Source: Clostridia bacterium
GTDB taxonomy: Bacteria; Bacillota; Clostridia; Oscillospirales; Acutalibacteraceae
DNA length: 64,000 bases
Assembly: GCA_017379935.1 (NCBI GenBank)
Contig: JAFNVC010000028.1
Coordinates: 1 to 64,000 of the forward strand
Reading direction: 5' to 3'
The notes under the pieces: model-generated
Seen by the model: only the letters and a program-made list of their open reading frames with translations
Told to the model about the DNA's origin: nothing
Database searches by the model: none
Program-made: the position numbers and the translations under genes
Part shown: positions 1 through 6,783 of the stretch, piece after piece
How the letters are laid out: the number at the start of each line of letters is the position of its first letter
How positions within the stretch are numbered: position 1 is the first letter of the stretch

Positions 1-50
1 ATATGTAAAATACTACAACGCTGAACGCCCTTCTACCAAATGTGGCAGAA

Positions 51-85
51 AAAGTCCTGTTCAGTTTAGAACTGAACAGGACTTT
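51..85 (-). terminator. Perfect 16-bp hairpin with 3-nt loop
   Basis: Positions 51-66 and 70-85 are exact reverse complements around a TAG loop. Read on the minus strand the stem is followed by a short T run, so it fits a terminator for the alpha-galactosidase gene at 173-1840. It may also serve a plus-strand gene ending before the window. The remaining bases of 1-172 show no gene. Confidence 0.65.
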
Positions 86-172
86 GCATAGGTTTGGTTT
101 AAAAGTATTTTTTATTGTCTACTTTTACTTGACAACTTCACTCCGGTAAGGGCGTTTTTCTTTTTATTGTTA

Positions 173-1840
173 TTATAAGAGATTGCGAAGATTGCTCTTG
201 CCTGTCTTCACGTTGAAGCGGAGAGTCTTCTTCTGCTCGTTTTCAATGTAAACGATTTTTACATCCTCGGGTGTTACATACTCGGCAGAAAGCACCTTTG
301 CTTCGCTGGGCTTGAAGAAGAGCTTGAGGTATTCCATAGTCTCGTCGTCATAGTCACCCGCGTTATCCGAAACGAAGAGAACGCTTCCGAAAAGGTTGTT
401 GATCTTTGCGAGAAGAAGCTTCTGATCAAGTGTAAATTTAAGGTTGGTGTTACGAAGGAAGAATACGTCAGGATCGTTACAGAAAACTCTCTGGTCAAGA
501 TGACGGCGAAGGAAGGAGTTGTTCATCGCGTGTCTTGTGTTGACGATTTCCATATTGAGAAGAAGCTTGTCGATGAAGTTGAATTCGAAGTGCGGTGAAA
601 CGTCACAGCCGATACGGCAGGCATCAACAACACCGAAGGACGGTCCGAGAGGCACACCGCAGCCAAGGATAAGCTTATCTTCACCTACGCACTCGCGAAG
701 GAAGTCCATGGCCTCGCACATAATTGTGCCGCGTGTCTTGCCGTGTCTCGGGAACATAGCCTCGGAGTAGAGGAAGTCGAGCTTAACCATATCGTAGCCC
801 CACTCGTTTACGATAACGTCGAAGAAGTGGCGGATATATTCTCTTGCTTCGGGATGATAGAAGTCGAGCGTGTATGCACCGCCCCAGCCCTGACAGCCGA
901 GGAGAGGCTTGCCTTTAGCATCCTTGATGAGCCAGTCGGGGTGCTCCTTGGCGATTCTTGAAACGCGCTGAACGCTGAACGGAGCGATCCAGATACCTGC
1001 AAGGTAGCCCTTGTCGTGCACCTTGTCAGCGATATACTTCATACCGTTGGGGAACTTTGCGGGGTTGGGATCGAGCCAGTCGCCGACAAAGGTCTCGTAG
1101 CCGTCATCAATCTGGAAGATTGAAACGCTGTCCTTTGCTCTGTCAAGACCGTCAAGGTCGCGGAGGATAATTTCCTCGTTGATTTTCTGATAGTAGTTGT
1201 ACCATGAGGTGTAGCCTGCAAGGTAGTTGATCTTCGGCTTTCTTAAATCCATTGAGCCGAAGTATTTGTCGAACACCTCGTCATACTCACCCTCAAAGCA
1301 GACAACATCAACAAGAACGGTCTCGCTGTCAAGAGTACAGCCGACGATATCCTTTGTAATGCTGAATTCCTTGTCCTCACAATCCATATCGAAGATTGTG
1401 TAGCCGTTACGCTCGCTCTTTGAGCCGAAGAGAACAAGCTTTTCGCCCTCTCTGAAATAAGTGTATGTATAGGAGTGGAATTTGCCCTTCTTTTCATACT
1501 CTGTGAAGTGGTAGTCACCCTGTACGCCTGCAAAGAATTTTGTGAAATTGTTGAGCTGAGTGATCTTGCCGAGACCGATGATTGTATCGTCAGCGTGGCA
1601 CTCGTAGCACTTTGTCCAGGACTGGAAGCCGTTAGCAAAGAAAACCTCGTTCTTGCCGAGCTTCTTGTCAGCCTCGAGCTTGAATTCGAGCATTTCCATG
1701 CTTACCTTCGGCTTGAGAACGCACTTTACGGCATTGTCGCTTACCTGAAGGTCGAGTGTATAGTGCTTGGTCTCGAGGTCGTCACTCTTGCAGACCTTGC
1801 CGTTGACCTTATATTTGATTTTGGGCTCAAACTTAAACAT
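173..1840 (-). CDS. Alpha-galactosidase, glycoside hydrolase family 36-like
   Basis: The 555-residue protein should remove alpha-linked galactose from raffinose-type or galactomannan sugars. It has an N-terminal beta-sandwich (about 1-200) and a TIM barrel (about 205-500). The probable nucleophile is D355 in MVKLDFLY and the probable acid/base is D413 in RIGCDVSP; both are typical positions for clan GH-D. No signal peptide is visible, so it should act in the cytoplasm on imported sugars. The ATG start is supported by AAGGAG a few bases upstream, and a promoter lies at 1878-1906 on the same strand. It is shorter than the roughly 720-residue canonical GH36 enzymes and may belong to a compact subgroup. 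Substrate is inferred from the family only. Confidence 0.85.
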   Translation of the reverse strand: MFKFEPKIKYKVNGKVCKSDDLETKHYTLDLQVSDNAVKCVLKPKVSMEMLEFKLEADKKLGKNEVFFANGFQSWTKCYECHADDTIIGLGKITQLNNFTKFFAGVQGDYHFTEYEKKGKFHSYTYTYFREGEKLVLFGSKSERNGYTIFDMDCEDKEFSITKDIVGCTLDSETVLVDVVCFEGEYDEVFDKYFGSMDLRKPKINYLAGYTSWYNYYQKINEEIILRDLDGLDRAKDSVSIFQIDDGYETFVGDWLDPNPAKFPNGMKYIADKVHDKGYLAGIWIAPFSVQRVSRIAKEHPDWLIKDAKGKPLLGCQGWGGAYTLDFYHPEAREYIRHFFDVIVNEWGYDMVKLDFLYSEAMFPRHGKTRGTIMCEAMDFLRECVGEDKLILGCGVPLGPSFGVVDACRIGCDVSPHFEFNFIDKLLLNMEIVNTRHAMNNSFLRRHLDQRVFCNDPDVFFLRNTNLKFTLDQKLLLAKINNLFGSVLFVSDNAGDYDDETMEYLKLFFKPSEAKVLSAEYVTPEDVKIVYIENEQKKTLRFNVKTGKSNLRNLL

Positions 1841-1877
1841 AAATGTAACTCCTTTTATGCAAATTTATACATTTATT

Positions 1878-1906
1878 ATTCTAACATAAAACATACAACA
1901 AATCAA
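1878..1906 (-). promoter_or_regulatory. Promoter of the alpha-galactosidase gene
   Basis: On the minus strand, TTGATT (1901-1906) and TAGAAT (1878-1883) are 17 bp apart, about 40 bp before the start codon. It lies back to back with the promoter at 1925-1953. Confidence 0.6.
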
Positions 1907-1924
1907 TATTTTTGCAAAATTGGT

Positions 1925-1953
1925 TTGACACGGACAGACCATAGTGATAAAAT
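1925..1953 (+). promoter_or_regulatory. Promoter of the DUF554 gene
   Basis: Consensus TTGACA (1925-1930) and TAAAAT (1948-1953) are separated by 17 bp. Confidence 0.8.
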
Positions 1954-1983
1954 GTCGAATATCTGAAGGTTTAGGAGATTTTT

Positions 1984-2685
1984 ATGCTCGGAGTTATTGT
2001 TAATATGCTTGCGGCGGTTGTCGGCGGTACGGTCGGCACGCTGTTCAAAAAGGGGATACCCGAAAAAATAACAAAATCAATTATGATTGCCGTCGGACTG
2101 TGCGTTATTTATATCGGCATTGACGGTGCGCTCGTCGGCGAAAACACGCTTGTGCTTATCGTGTCTATGCTTGTCGGCACAGCGATAGGCTCGCTTATCG
2201 ACATCGACGATAAAATCAACCGTCTCGGCAGCTGGGTTGAAAAGAAATTCAACAAGGGCGAAAAGAAGGTGTCGGTTGCCGAGGGCTTCGTCACCGCAAC
2301 GCTTCTCTTCTGTGTCGGCTCAATGACGGTTGTCGGCTCGCTTAACGCGGGTCTGCTCGGTGACAATCAGATGCTTTATACAAAATCCCTGCTCGACCTT
2401 ATTTCGGGAACAATGATTGCCGCGAGCTGCGGAATCGGCGTTGTATTTTCCGCTGTTTCCATTCTGGTTATTCAGGGTGGGATTGTGCTTCTTGCCGAGC
2501 TTCTCAGCGGAGTGCTGACAACTCCTGCAATCAACGAGATGACGTGTGTCGGCTCGGTTATCATTATTGCTCTCGGACTCAATCTTGTCGGAATTTCAAA
2601 ATTCAGGGTTGCCAATTTTATGCCCGCAATCGTGCTCGCACCGATTGTATGTATGCTGTTTGAGCTTCTTCCTTTTTCCCTGTAA
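1984..2685 (+). CDS. DUF554 family membrane protein (YdfK/YqgA-like)
   Basis: This 233-residue hydrophobic protein matches the DUF554 family, whose members are polytopic inner-membrane proteins of unknown function, possibly transporters. It begins MLGVIVNMLAAVVGGTVG, and conserved glycine-rich helices recur, such as VSMLVGTAIGSLIDIDDK and LLFCVGSMTVVGSLNAG. About six to seven membrane segments are visible. The start follows TTTAGGAGA at good spacing, and the gene has its own consensus promoter. It appears monocistronic. No substrate can be inferred. Confidence 0.88.
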   Translation: MLGVIVNMLAAVVGGTVGTLFKKGIPEKITKSIMIAVGLCVIYIGIDGALVGENTLVLIVSMLVGTAIGSLIDIDDKINRLGSWVEKKFNKGEKKVSVAEGFVTATLLFCVGSMTVVGSLNAGLLGDNQMLYTKSLLDLISGTMIAASCGIGVVFSAVSILVIQGGIVLLAELLSGVLTTPAINEMTCVGSVIIIALGLNLVGISKFRVANFMPAIVLAPIVCMLFELLPFSL

Positions 2686-2691
2686 ATACAG

Positions 2692-2720
2692 TTGAAAAAG
2701 CTGTCGGATTTTGATACAAT
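2692..2720 (+). promoter_or_regulatory. Promoter of the dockerin-protein gene
   Basis: TTGAAA (2692-2697) and TACAAT (2715-2720) are 17 bp apart, 30 bp before the ATG. The -35 element begins just after the preceding stop codon. Confidence 0.65.
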
Positions 2721-2750
2721 AATAAAAAAGAAATTTACAGAGGATGCTTT

Positions 2751-3431
2751 ATGAAAAAGATCAATAAAAAGGTTATAATTCTTGCCCTTGTCGCGGTTGC
2801 CGTCGTCGGCGCAATCGTCGCTGTGATTGTCGGACAGACAACGAAGCTGACGAACGAATCTTATGCAAACTGCGCCATCGGTGATGTCAACGGTGACGGC
2901 TATATCAATTCTCAGGATGTCCTGCTTATCAGAAGCTCACTTGCGGGACAGACAGAGCTTTTTGAAAATCAGATTAAAAACGGCGACTCCGATGCTGACG
3001 GACAGCTGACAGAGAAGGATGCAGAGATTATTCTTAAATATGCAACGGGAGAAATCCGCAAGCTGCCGTATACATCGGATTCCTCCGCAGGCATTTCCGA
3101 AAACGATAAGATGATTCAGAGCTCGGGCGATGAGAGCGAAACAACGGTTAAAATCGTCAACAAATGGTCAAACGGCGACGGAACGTATTCATATCAGCTC
3201 AATGTGAGCGTACGCAATCTCAAGGAATCGAGCTTCCGCGGCTGGGAGACGGTCATCACAATGAGCGGTGATGTTGAAGAGTCGAAGAGCTGGGACTGCG
3301 AATGTGAGGTCAAGGATAACACAATCACAATCGAGGGCGAGTCAATCCCTGCCGAAACAGTCGGCGTATGCGGTGTTATCGTTATCGGCGAAGAGAATCT
3401 TAAGCTTGAGAGTGTCACAACGGAGAATTAA
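2751..3431 (+). CDS. Membrane-anchored dockerin protein with a C-terminal beta domain
   Basis: The 226-residue protein starts with a hydrophobic segment (about 9-28) that may be an anchor or signal peptide. It is followed directly by a type I dockerin (about 43-106) with two calcium-loop repeats, DVNGDGYINSQD and DSDADGQLTEKD. Dockerins bind cohesin modules of cellulosome scaffoldins. The last 100 residues, after a Ser/Glu-rich linker, have spaced tryptophans and beta-strand character reminiscent of a CBM2-like or cohesin-like beta sandwich; this is uncertain. A dockerin next to an N-terminal anchor is unusual because most are C-terminal on secreted enzymes. No cohesin is encoded in the window. 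The start has AGAGGA upstream. Confidence 0.8.
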   Translation: MKKINKKVIILALVAVAVVGAIVAVIVGQTTKLTNESYANCAIGDVNGDGYINSQDVLLIRSSLAGQTELFENQIKNGDSDADGQLTEKDAEIILKYATGEIRKLPYTSDSSAGISENDKMIQSSGDESETTVKIVNKWSNGDGTYSYQLNVSVRNLKESSFRGWETVITMSGDVEESKSWDCECEVKDNTITIEGESIPAETVGVCGVIVIGEENLKLESVTTEN

Positions 3432-3449
3432 ATAAGATTTGATGAATCC

Positions 3450-3588
3450 AAATACTGTCTTGGCAAGATGAAGAAGCCGCTTTTTATGCCCGTAGGCGTA
3501 TAGTGTATACGTCGAGGGCGTAAAAGGCGGCTAAAAAGAAAAGTTTAAAAAATTTTTCTTTTGTTCTTCGCTTACGAAGGCAGTATTT
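3450..3588. repeat. 139-bp inverted-repeat element with internal hairpin (MITE-like)
   Basis: Left end 3450-3475 and right end 3564-3588 are near-perfect inverted repeats sharing the outer AAATACTG and several inner blocks. Inside, 3476-3491 pairs with 3516-3531 (GCCGCTTTTTATGCCC against GGGCGTAAAAGGCGGC). It sits between the convergent dockerin and spoVT genes, and its last base is the first base of the TTA that gives the spoVT stop. It could be a small non-autonomous transposable element or a very long bidirectional terminator. Confidence 0.6.
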
Positions 3589-4121
3589 TATTCTTCCATT
3601 TGTCTGCCGAGGAATGACGCCGCAACCTGCGCGAGCTTGATTTCCGTGGGAGAAATCTGCGTTCCGTCACCGAAGAGAAAGACTACCGCACCGAGAATGT
3701 CGCCGTTGCTGATAATCGGCGCAACGATTGACGCGGCGTAGGAAATGCCCTCGATCGGATAGAGCATATTATCAACATCGCCCGTGTAAAGCCTGCGCTC
3801 CTCCATCACGTTTTCGAGCTCCTCGCTGATGTGCCTGTCCATAAAATCACGCTTGGAAACACCCGCGCAGGAAATAACGTGGTCGCGGTCGCAGATGAGA
3901 ACGGGCGTGCTTACGCTTCTGTAAAGCACGTCAGCGTAATGCTCCGTTACATCGGAAAGCTCGCCGACGGGTGAATATTTTTTGAAGATGACACCGCCCT
4001 GCGTGTCGGTAAAAATTTCAAGCGGCGCACCCTCGCGGATGTGCATTGTTCTGCGGATTTCCTTCGGGATTACAACGCGCCCGAGGTCGTCGATTCTTCT
4101 GACAATACCTGTTGCTTTCAT
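3588..4121 (-). CDS. spoVT: Stage V sporulation protein T, AbrB-family regulator
   Basis: SpoVT is a DNA-binding regulator of forespore sigma-G genes in spore formers. The 177-residue protein opens with the AbrB/SpoVT swapped-hairpin domain (about 1-45), containing GRVVIPKEIRR. A GAF-like domain (about 55-177) follows. An upstream in-frame start would add 19 residues. The ATG at 4119-4121 is preferred because AAAGGAGAT lies just before it and family members begin MKATGIVRRID. The gene is convergent with the dockerin gene, and the gap upstream carries a palindromic repeat. Its presence supports a sporulating Clostridia lineage. Confidence 0.93.
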   Translation of the reverse strand: MKATGIVRRIDDLGRVVIPKEIRRTMHIREGAPLEIFTDTQGGVIFKKYSPVGELSDVTEHYADVLYRSVSTPVLICDRDHVISCAGVSKRDFMDRHISEELENVMEERRLYTGDVDNMLYPIEGISYAASIVAPIISNGDILGAVVFLFGDGTQISPTEIKLAQVAASFLGRQMEE

Positions 4122-4145
4122 ATATAAATCTCCTTTGCGTCTTTT

Positions 4146-4204
4146 TGTAGGGAAGGCATTTATGCCTTCCGATATCAACGGAACGGATAAATCCGTTCCC
4201 TACA
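4146..4204. repeat. Palindromic repeat, GTAGGG/CCCTAC ends
   Basis: The 59-bp element begins TGTAGGG and ends CCCTACA. It contains two adjacent palindromes, GGAAGGCATTTATGCCTTCC and GGAACGGATAAATCCGTTCC. It occupies the divergent gap between spoVT and the ROK kinase gene. The layout is like dispersed palindromic repeats of gut Clostridia. Confidence 0.65.
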
Positions 4205-4257
4205 TTTTCAAATTGTGATGTTAGTATCTGTAAAGTGTGGAGATTTATACTTGATGA

Positions 4258-4286
4258 TTTACTTTTCGCTTATTCTATGCTATAAT
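4258..4286 (+). promoter_or_regulatory. Promoter of the ROK kinase gene
   Basis: Perfect TATAAT (4281-4286) has an upstream TGC (extended -10). A poor -35 (TTTACT, 4258-4263) lies 17 bp before it. Confidence 0.65.
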
Positions 4287-4301
4287 CCATGTGGTGATAC
4301 T

Positions 4302-5201
4302 ATGAAAAAGTATATAGGTATCGACATCGGGGGCACGAAGTGCGCCGTGATTGTCGGTGAATACGAGAATGATGAAATCAGAATAATTTCCCGCACGGCT
4401 TTTGCGACGGATATCGACGAAGAGCCGACGGATATAATTGAAAAATTCTGCGAAATCATTTCAGCAGAAAAGGATTTTTCTGCTATCGGCATTTCCTGCG
4501 GAGGTCCGCTCGACAGCAGAACAGGCGTTATTCTTTGTCCGCCGAATCTGCCGAAATGGATTGACGTTCCGATTGTCGAAATGCTTTCTTCGCACTTCGG
4601 CGTGCCCGTATTTTTGCAGAACGATGCGAATGCCTGTGCGCTTGCGGAGTGGAAGCTCGGAGCGGGCAGGGGAACGCAGAATATGATTTTTCTCACCTTC
4701 GGCACGGGCTTCGGCGCAGGACTTATTCTTGACGGCAGGCTTTACGTCGGCACGTCGGATATGGCAGGAGAGGTCGGACACGTCCGCTTAACCGAGGACG
4801 GCCCCGAGGGCTACGGCAAAAAGGGCTCTGCGGAGGGCTACTGCTCGGGCGGCGGAATACGGAATATCGGCAGACTTTTCGGCATTGACAAGAGTGCAAA
4901 GGATATCGCGCTCGATGCGAAAAACGGCGACCCGACCGCGCTTGACATTTACCGTACAAGCGGAAAATATCTCGGCAGAACGCTTGCGATTCTTGCAGAT
5001 ATTCTCAACCCCGAGTGTGTGGTTATCGGCAGTGTTTTTGCGAGAAGCGAGGAGCTTCTGCGTCCCGCAATGCAGGCTGAGCTCGAAAAAGAGGCGCTTT
5101 CTCATACCGTGAAATGTCTCGATGTGCGCCCTGCCTTGCTCGGTGACGAAATCGGTGACTATGCCGCACTTATGACTGCGGTTTACGGAGCTTTAATTTG
5201 A
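4302..5201 (+). CDS. ROK family sugar kinase (glucokinase-like)
   Basis: The 299-residue protein should phosphorylate glucose or an N-acetylated hexose with ATP in the cytoplasm. The phosphate-binding DIGGTK motif is at residues 8-13, and the catalytic aspartate is D108 in QNDANACALAEW. A second glycine-rich phosphate loop, FGTGFGAG, follows. The zinc-binding CxCGxxGCxE signature of many ROK proteins is absent; the matching stretch reads GYGKKGSAEGYCSGGG. This places it in the zinc-less subgroup. The start MKKYIGIDIGG is chosen because family proteins begin there and a weak GGTGAT precedes it; a longer in-frame start at 4215 would overlap the promoter. Substrate is not determined by sequence. 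Confidence 0.88.
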   Translation: MKKYIGIDIGGTKCAVIVGEYENDEIRIISRTAFATDIDEEPTDIIEKFCEIISAEKDFSAIGISCGGPLDSRTGVILCPPNLPKWIDVPIVEMLSSHFGVPVFLQNDANACALAEWKLGAGRGTQNMIFLTFGTGFGAGLILDGRLYVGTSDMAGEVGHVRLTEDGPEGYGKKGSAEGYCSGGGIRNIGRLFGIDKSAKDIALDAKNGDPTALDIYRTSGKYLGRTLAILADILNPECVVIGSVFARSEELLRPAMQAELEKEALSHTVKCLDVRPALLGDEIGDYAALMTAVYGALI

Positions 5202-5212
5202 AAACGATATAA

Positions 5213-5323
5213 AAGCCCTCCTTGTGTAAAGGAGGGTGGCAGACGAAGTCTGACGGGAGGATTGTAAGGAACAATCCCTCAGTTTCGCTGTCGCTCAACA
5301 GCTCCCTTTACTCAAGGGAGCCT
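5213..5323. repeat. Palindromic intergenic repeat of about 110 bp
   Basis: Outer arms AAGCCCTCCTTGTGTAAAGG and, inverted, AGGCTCCCTTGAGTAAAGGG flank inner hairpins. The inner hairpins are CAGAC-GAA-GTCTG at 5240-5252 and GGGAGGATTGT/ACAATCCCTC at 5255-5280. The element fills the gap before the QueG-like gene. I recognise the GGTGGCAGACGAAGTCTGACGG core as a dispersed repeat seen in gut Clostridia; this is from memory and was not searched. Confidence 0.7.
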
Positions 5324-5349
5324 GAAACGCAACAAAAATGGGGTGCGAT

Positions 5350-6024
5350 ATGAAACTACAAGACGAGCTTGTGAAACTGTTCAAAGATAACGGTGTTGCT
5401 GACGTCGGCTTTTCGGCTGTTCCGGACGGGCCGTTCGGAGACAAAACCTATGCCGTCAGTATTGTCGTCAAACTGTCGGATGCAGTTATTGACGAGATAA
5501 CCGACGAGCCGACCCACACCTATTTTCACCATTACAGAACAGTTAATGCATTCATTGACCGCGTGCTTCTGCAGGCAGGCTTTATATTGGAGCAGAACGG
5601 ATATAAATATATCCCTGTCGGCGCATCGCAGAGCATCAACAAGGACGGCTGGAATTATAACGGCAGATATTCGCATAAGAAGGCGGCTTCGCTCGCAGGT
5701 CTCGGCGGAATCGGCAAAAACAGTCTTTTCCTTCATAGGGAGCACGGCGCACGCGTAAGGCTCGGCACGATTTTTACGGATTGTCCGTTTGAGTGTGAGC
5801 CGAAGGAATACACATCACCCTGCACTCAGTGCAATTTCTGCGTTGAGGCTTGCCCGTCGGGCGCAATCAACGGAGCGCTGTGGCAGGAGGGTATGGAACG
5901 CGAGGATGTTTTTGACCCCGAAAAATGCAGTGAATATATGAAAAAGAATTTCAAGCATATCGGCAGAGGTGCCGTGTGCGGAATTTGTATGAAGGTTTGC
6001 CCGATAGCAAAGGCGTCAAAATAA
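5350..6024 (+). CDS. QueG-like 4Fe-4S double cluster protein, short form
   Basis: The 224-residue protein resembles the C-terminal part of the catalytic core of epoxyqueuosine reductase (QueG). It has a LAGLGGIGKNSL stretch (about 115-126) and two iron-sulfur sites. The first is C158, C161, C164 and C168 in CTQCNFCVEACP. The second is C210, C213 and C217 in CGICMKVCP, with C193 as likely fourth ligand. QueG proteins are about 310-380 residues and bind cobalamin; this one is shorter and lacks a HEAT domain, so reductase activity on queuosine is uncertain. Annotators often call such proteins epoxyqueuosine reductase. The ATG at 5350 is chosen over 5338 because GGGGTG precedes it. Confidence 0.75.
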   Translation: MKLQDELVKLFKDNGVADVGFSAVPDGPFGDKTYAVSIVVKLSDAVIDEITDEPTHTYFHHYRTVNAFIDRVLLQAGFILEQNGYKYIPVGASQSINKDGWNYNGRYSHKKAASLAGLGGIGKNSLFLHREHGARVRLGTIFTDCPFECEPKEYTSPCTQCNFCVEACPSGAINGALWQEGMEREDVFDPEKCSEYMKKNFKHIGRGAVCGICMKVCPIAKASK

Positions 6025-6035
6025 CACCTTTGCAA

Positions 6036-6145
6036 TGAAATACGACCTGCGGTCGTGTGAAATATTGCTGTCGCAATGTGAAATATCGGCTTTGCCGATA
6101 TGAAATTTTTGCCTGAGGCAAAAGTTAAGGGTCTGCGACGCTTAA
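6036..6145. repeat. Tandem hairpin array with constant TGAAAT spacers
   Basis: TGAAAT occurs at 6036, 6058, 6079 and 6101, a 21-22 bp period. After each copy comes a different palindrome: ACGACC-TGC-GGTCGT (6042-6056), ATTGC-TGTC-GCAAT (6064-6077), ATATCGGC-TTT-GCCGATAT (6083-6101) and TTTTGCC-TGA-GGCAAAA (6107-6123). A fifth hairpin, TTAAGGGTC-TGC-GACGCTTAA (6125-6145), follows without a spacer. The stems differ in sequence but keep complementarity. Confidence 0.85.
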
Positions 6146-6174
6146 TTAAAAGTGTTTTAACGGAGGAAAAATAA

Positions 6175-6384
6175 ATGGATCAGAAGAAAATTGACAGAAT
6201 CAACGAGCTTGCACGAAAGGCGAAGGTGCAGGAGCTGACACCCGAGGAAACAGAGGAGAGAGCTCAGCTTCGCGCGGAGTACGTTGCGGCATATAAACGC
6301 AACCTCGTTGCGACACTCGAAAGCGTGCGCCTGGTTGATGACAAGGGAAACAAAAGCCCGCTTAAAAAGAAGAATTTACAATAA
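6175..6384 (+). CDS. DUF896 family protein (YnzC/UPF0291-like)
   Basis: This 69-residue cytoplasmic protein matches the small helical DUF896 family of Firmicutes. Typical features are the start DQKKIDRINELARKAK and the TPEETEERAQLRAEYVAAYKRN stretch, shown here only in part as ELTPEETEERAQLR and YVAAYKRN. YnzC in Bacillus subtilis is part of the SOS-linked yneA region, but no such neighbours occur here, so function is open. The start has an excellent GGAGGA. The gene lies between a hairpin array and a strong terminator and is probably monocistronic. Confidence 0.9.
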   Translation: MDQKKIDRINELARKAKVQELTPEETEERAQLRAEYVAAYKRNLVATLESVRLVDDKGNKSPLKKKNLQ

Positions 6385-6391
6385 AAGGCTT

Positions 6392-6438
6392 ATCCGACAG
6401 AAATTTTGTGAAAAATTTTCTGTCGGATTTTTGTTTTT
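6392..6438 (+). terminator. Intrinsic terminator after the DUF896 gene
   Basis: ATCCGACAGAAA and the inverted TTTCTGTCGGAT form the stem, followed by TTTTTGTTTTTG. From 6440 to 6648 the sequence is AT-rich with no gene or clear signal. Confidence 0.85.
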
Positions 6439-6648
6439 GTACAAATTGCAATTTTTGTTCATTTTGTCCACTAAAAAACAAAATATTGTGTCCGAAACGA
6501 GTTTTCCACCGTATTTTTCACAATAAATGGTGATTTTACACAAATGAAAATACACGGAAAAGCGAGGGAATATTTGTCACTTTTTGATAAAATAAGCAGT
6601 CAAAAAGCCGATTTTTCAAAAATATTTTCAAAAAATCGCATAAAACAC

Positions 6649-6677
6649 TTGCCAAACACCCTGTAATTGTGTAAAAT
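6649..6677 (+). promoter_or_regulatory. Promoter of the division locus
   Basis: TTGCCA (6649-6654) and TAAAAT (6672-6677) are 17 bp apart. They leave a 5' leader of about 100 nt before the regulator gene. Confidence 0.65.
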
Positions 6678-6783
6678 GTATATGTTTAGATTGGCATTTT
6701 GTATAAACGACTGAACGCTTCGTCATTTTCGACAAGCGCAGGTATTTTCAGATGTTAATTATTCATAAGTGAGGAGTTTTAAT

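Noticed and set aside
4215-4301. Longer N-terminus for the ROK kinase
   Set aside because: The extra codons cover the TATAAT promoter and precede the conserved family start.
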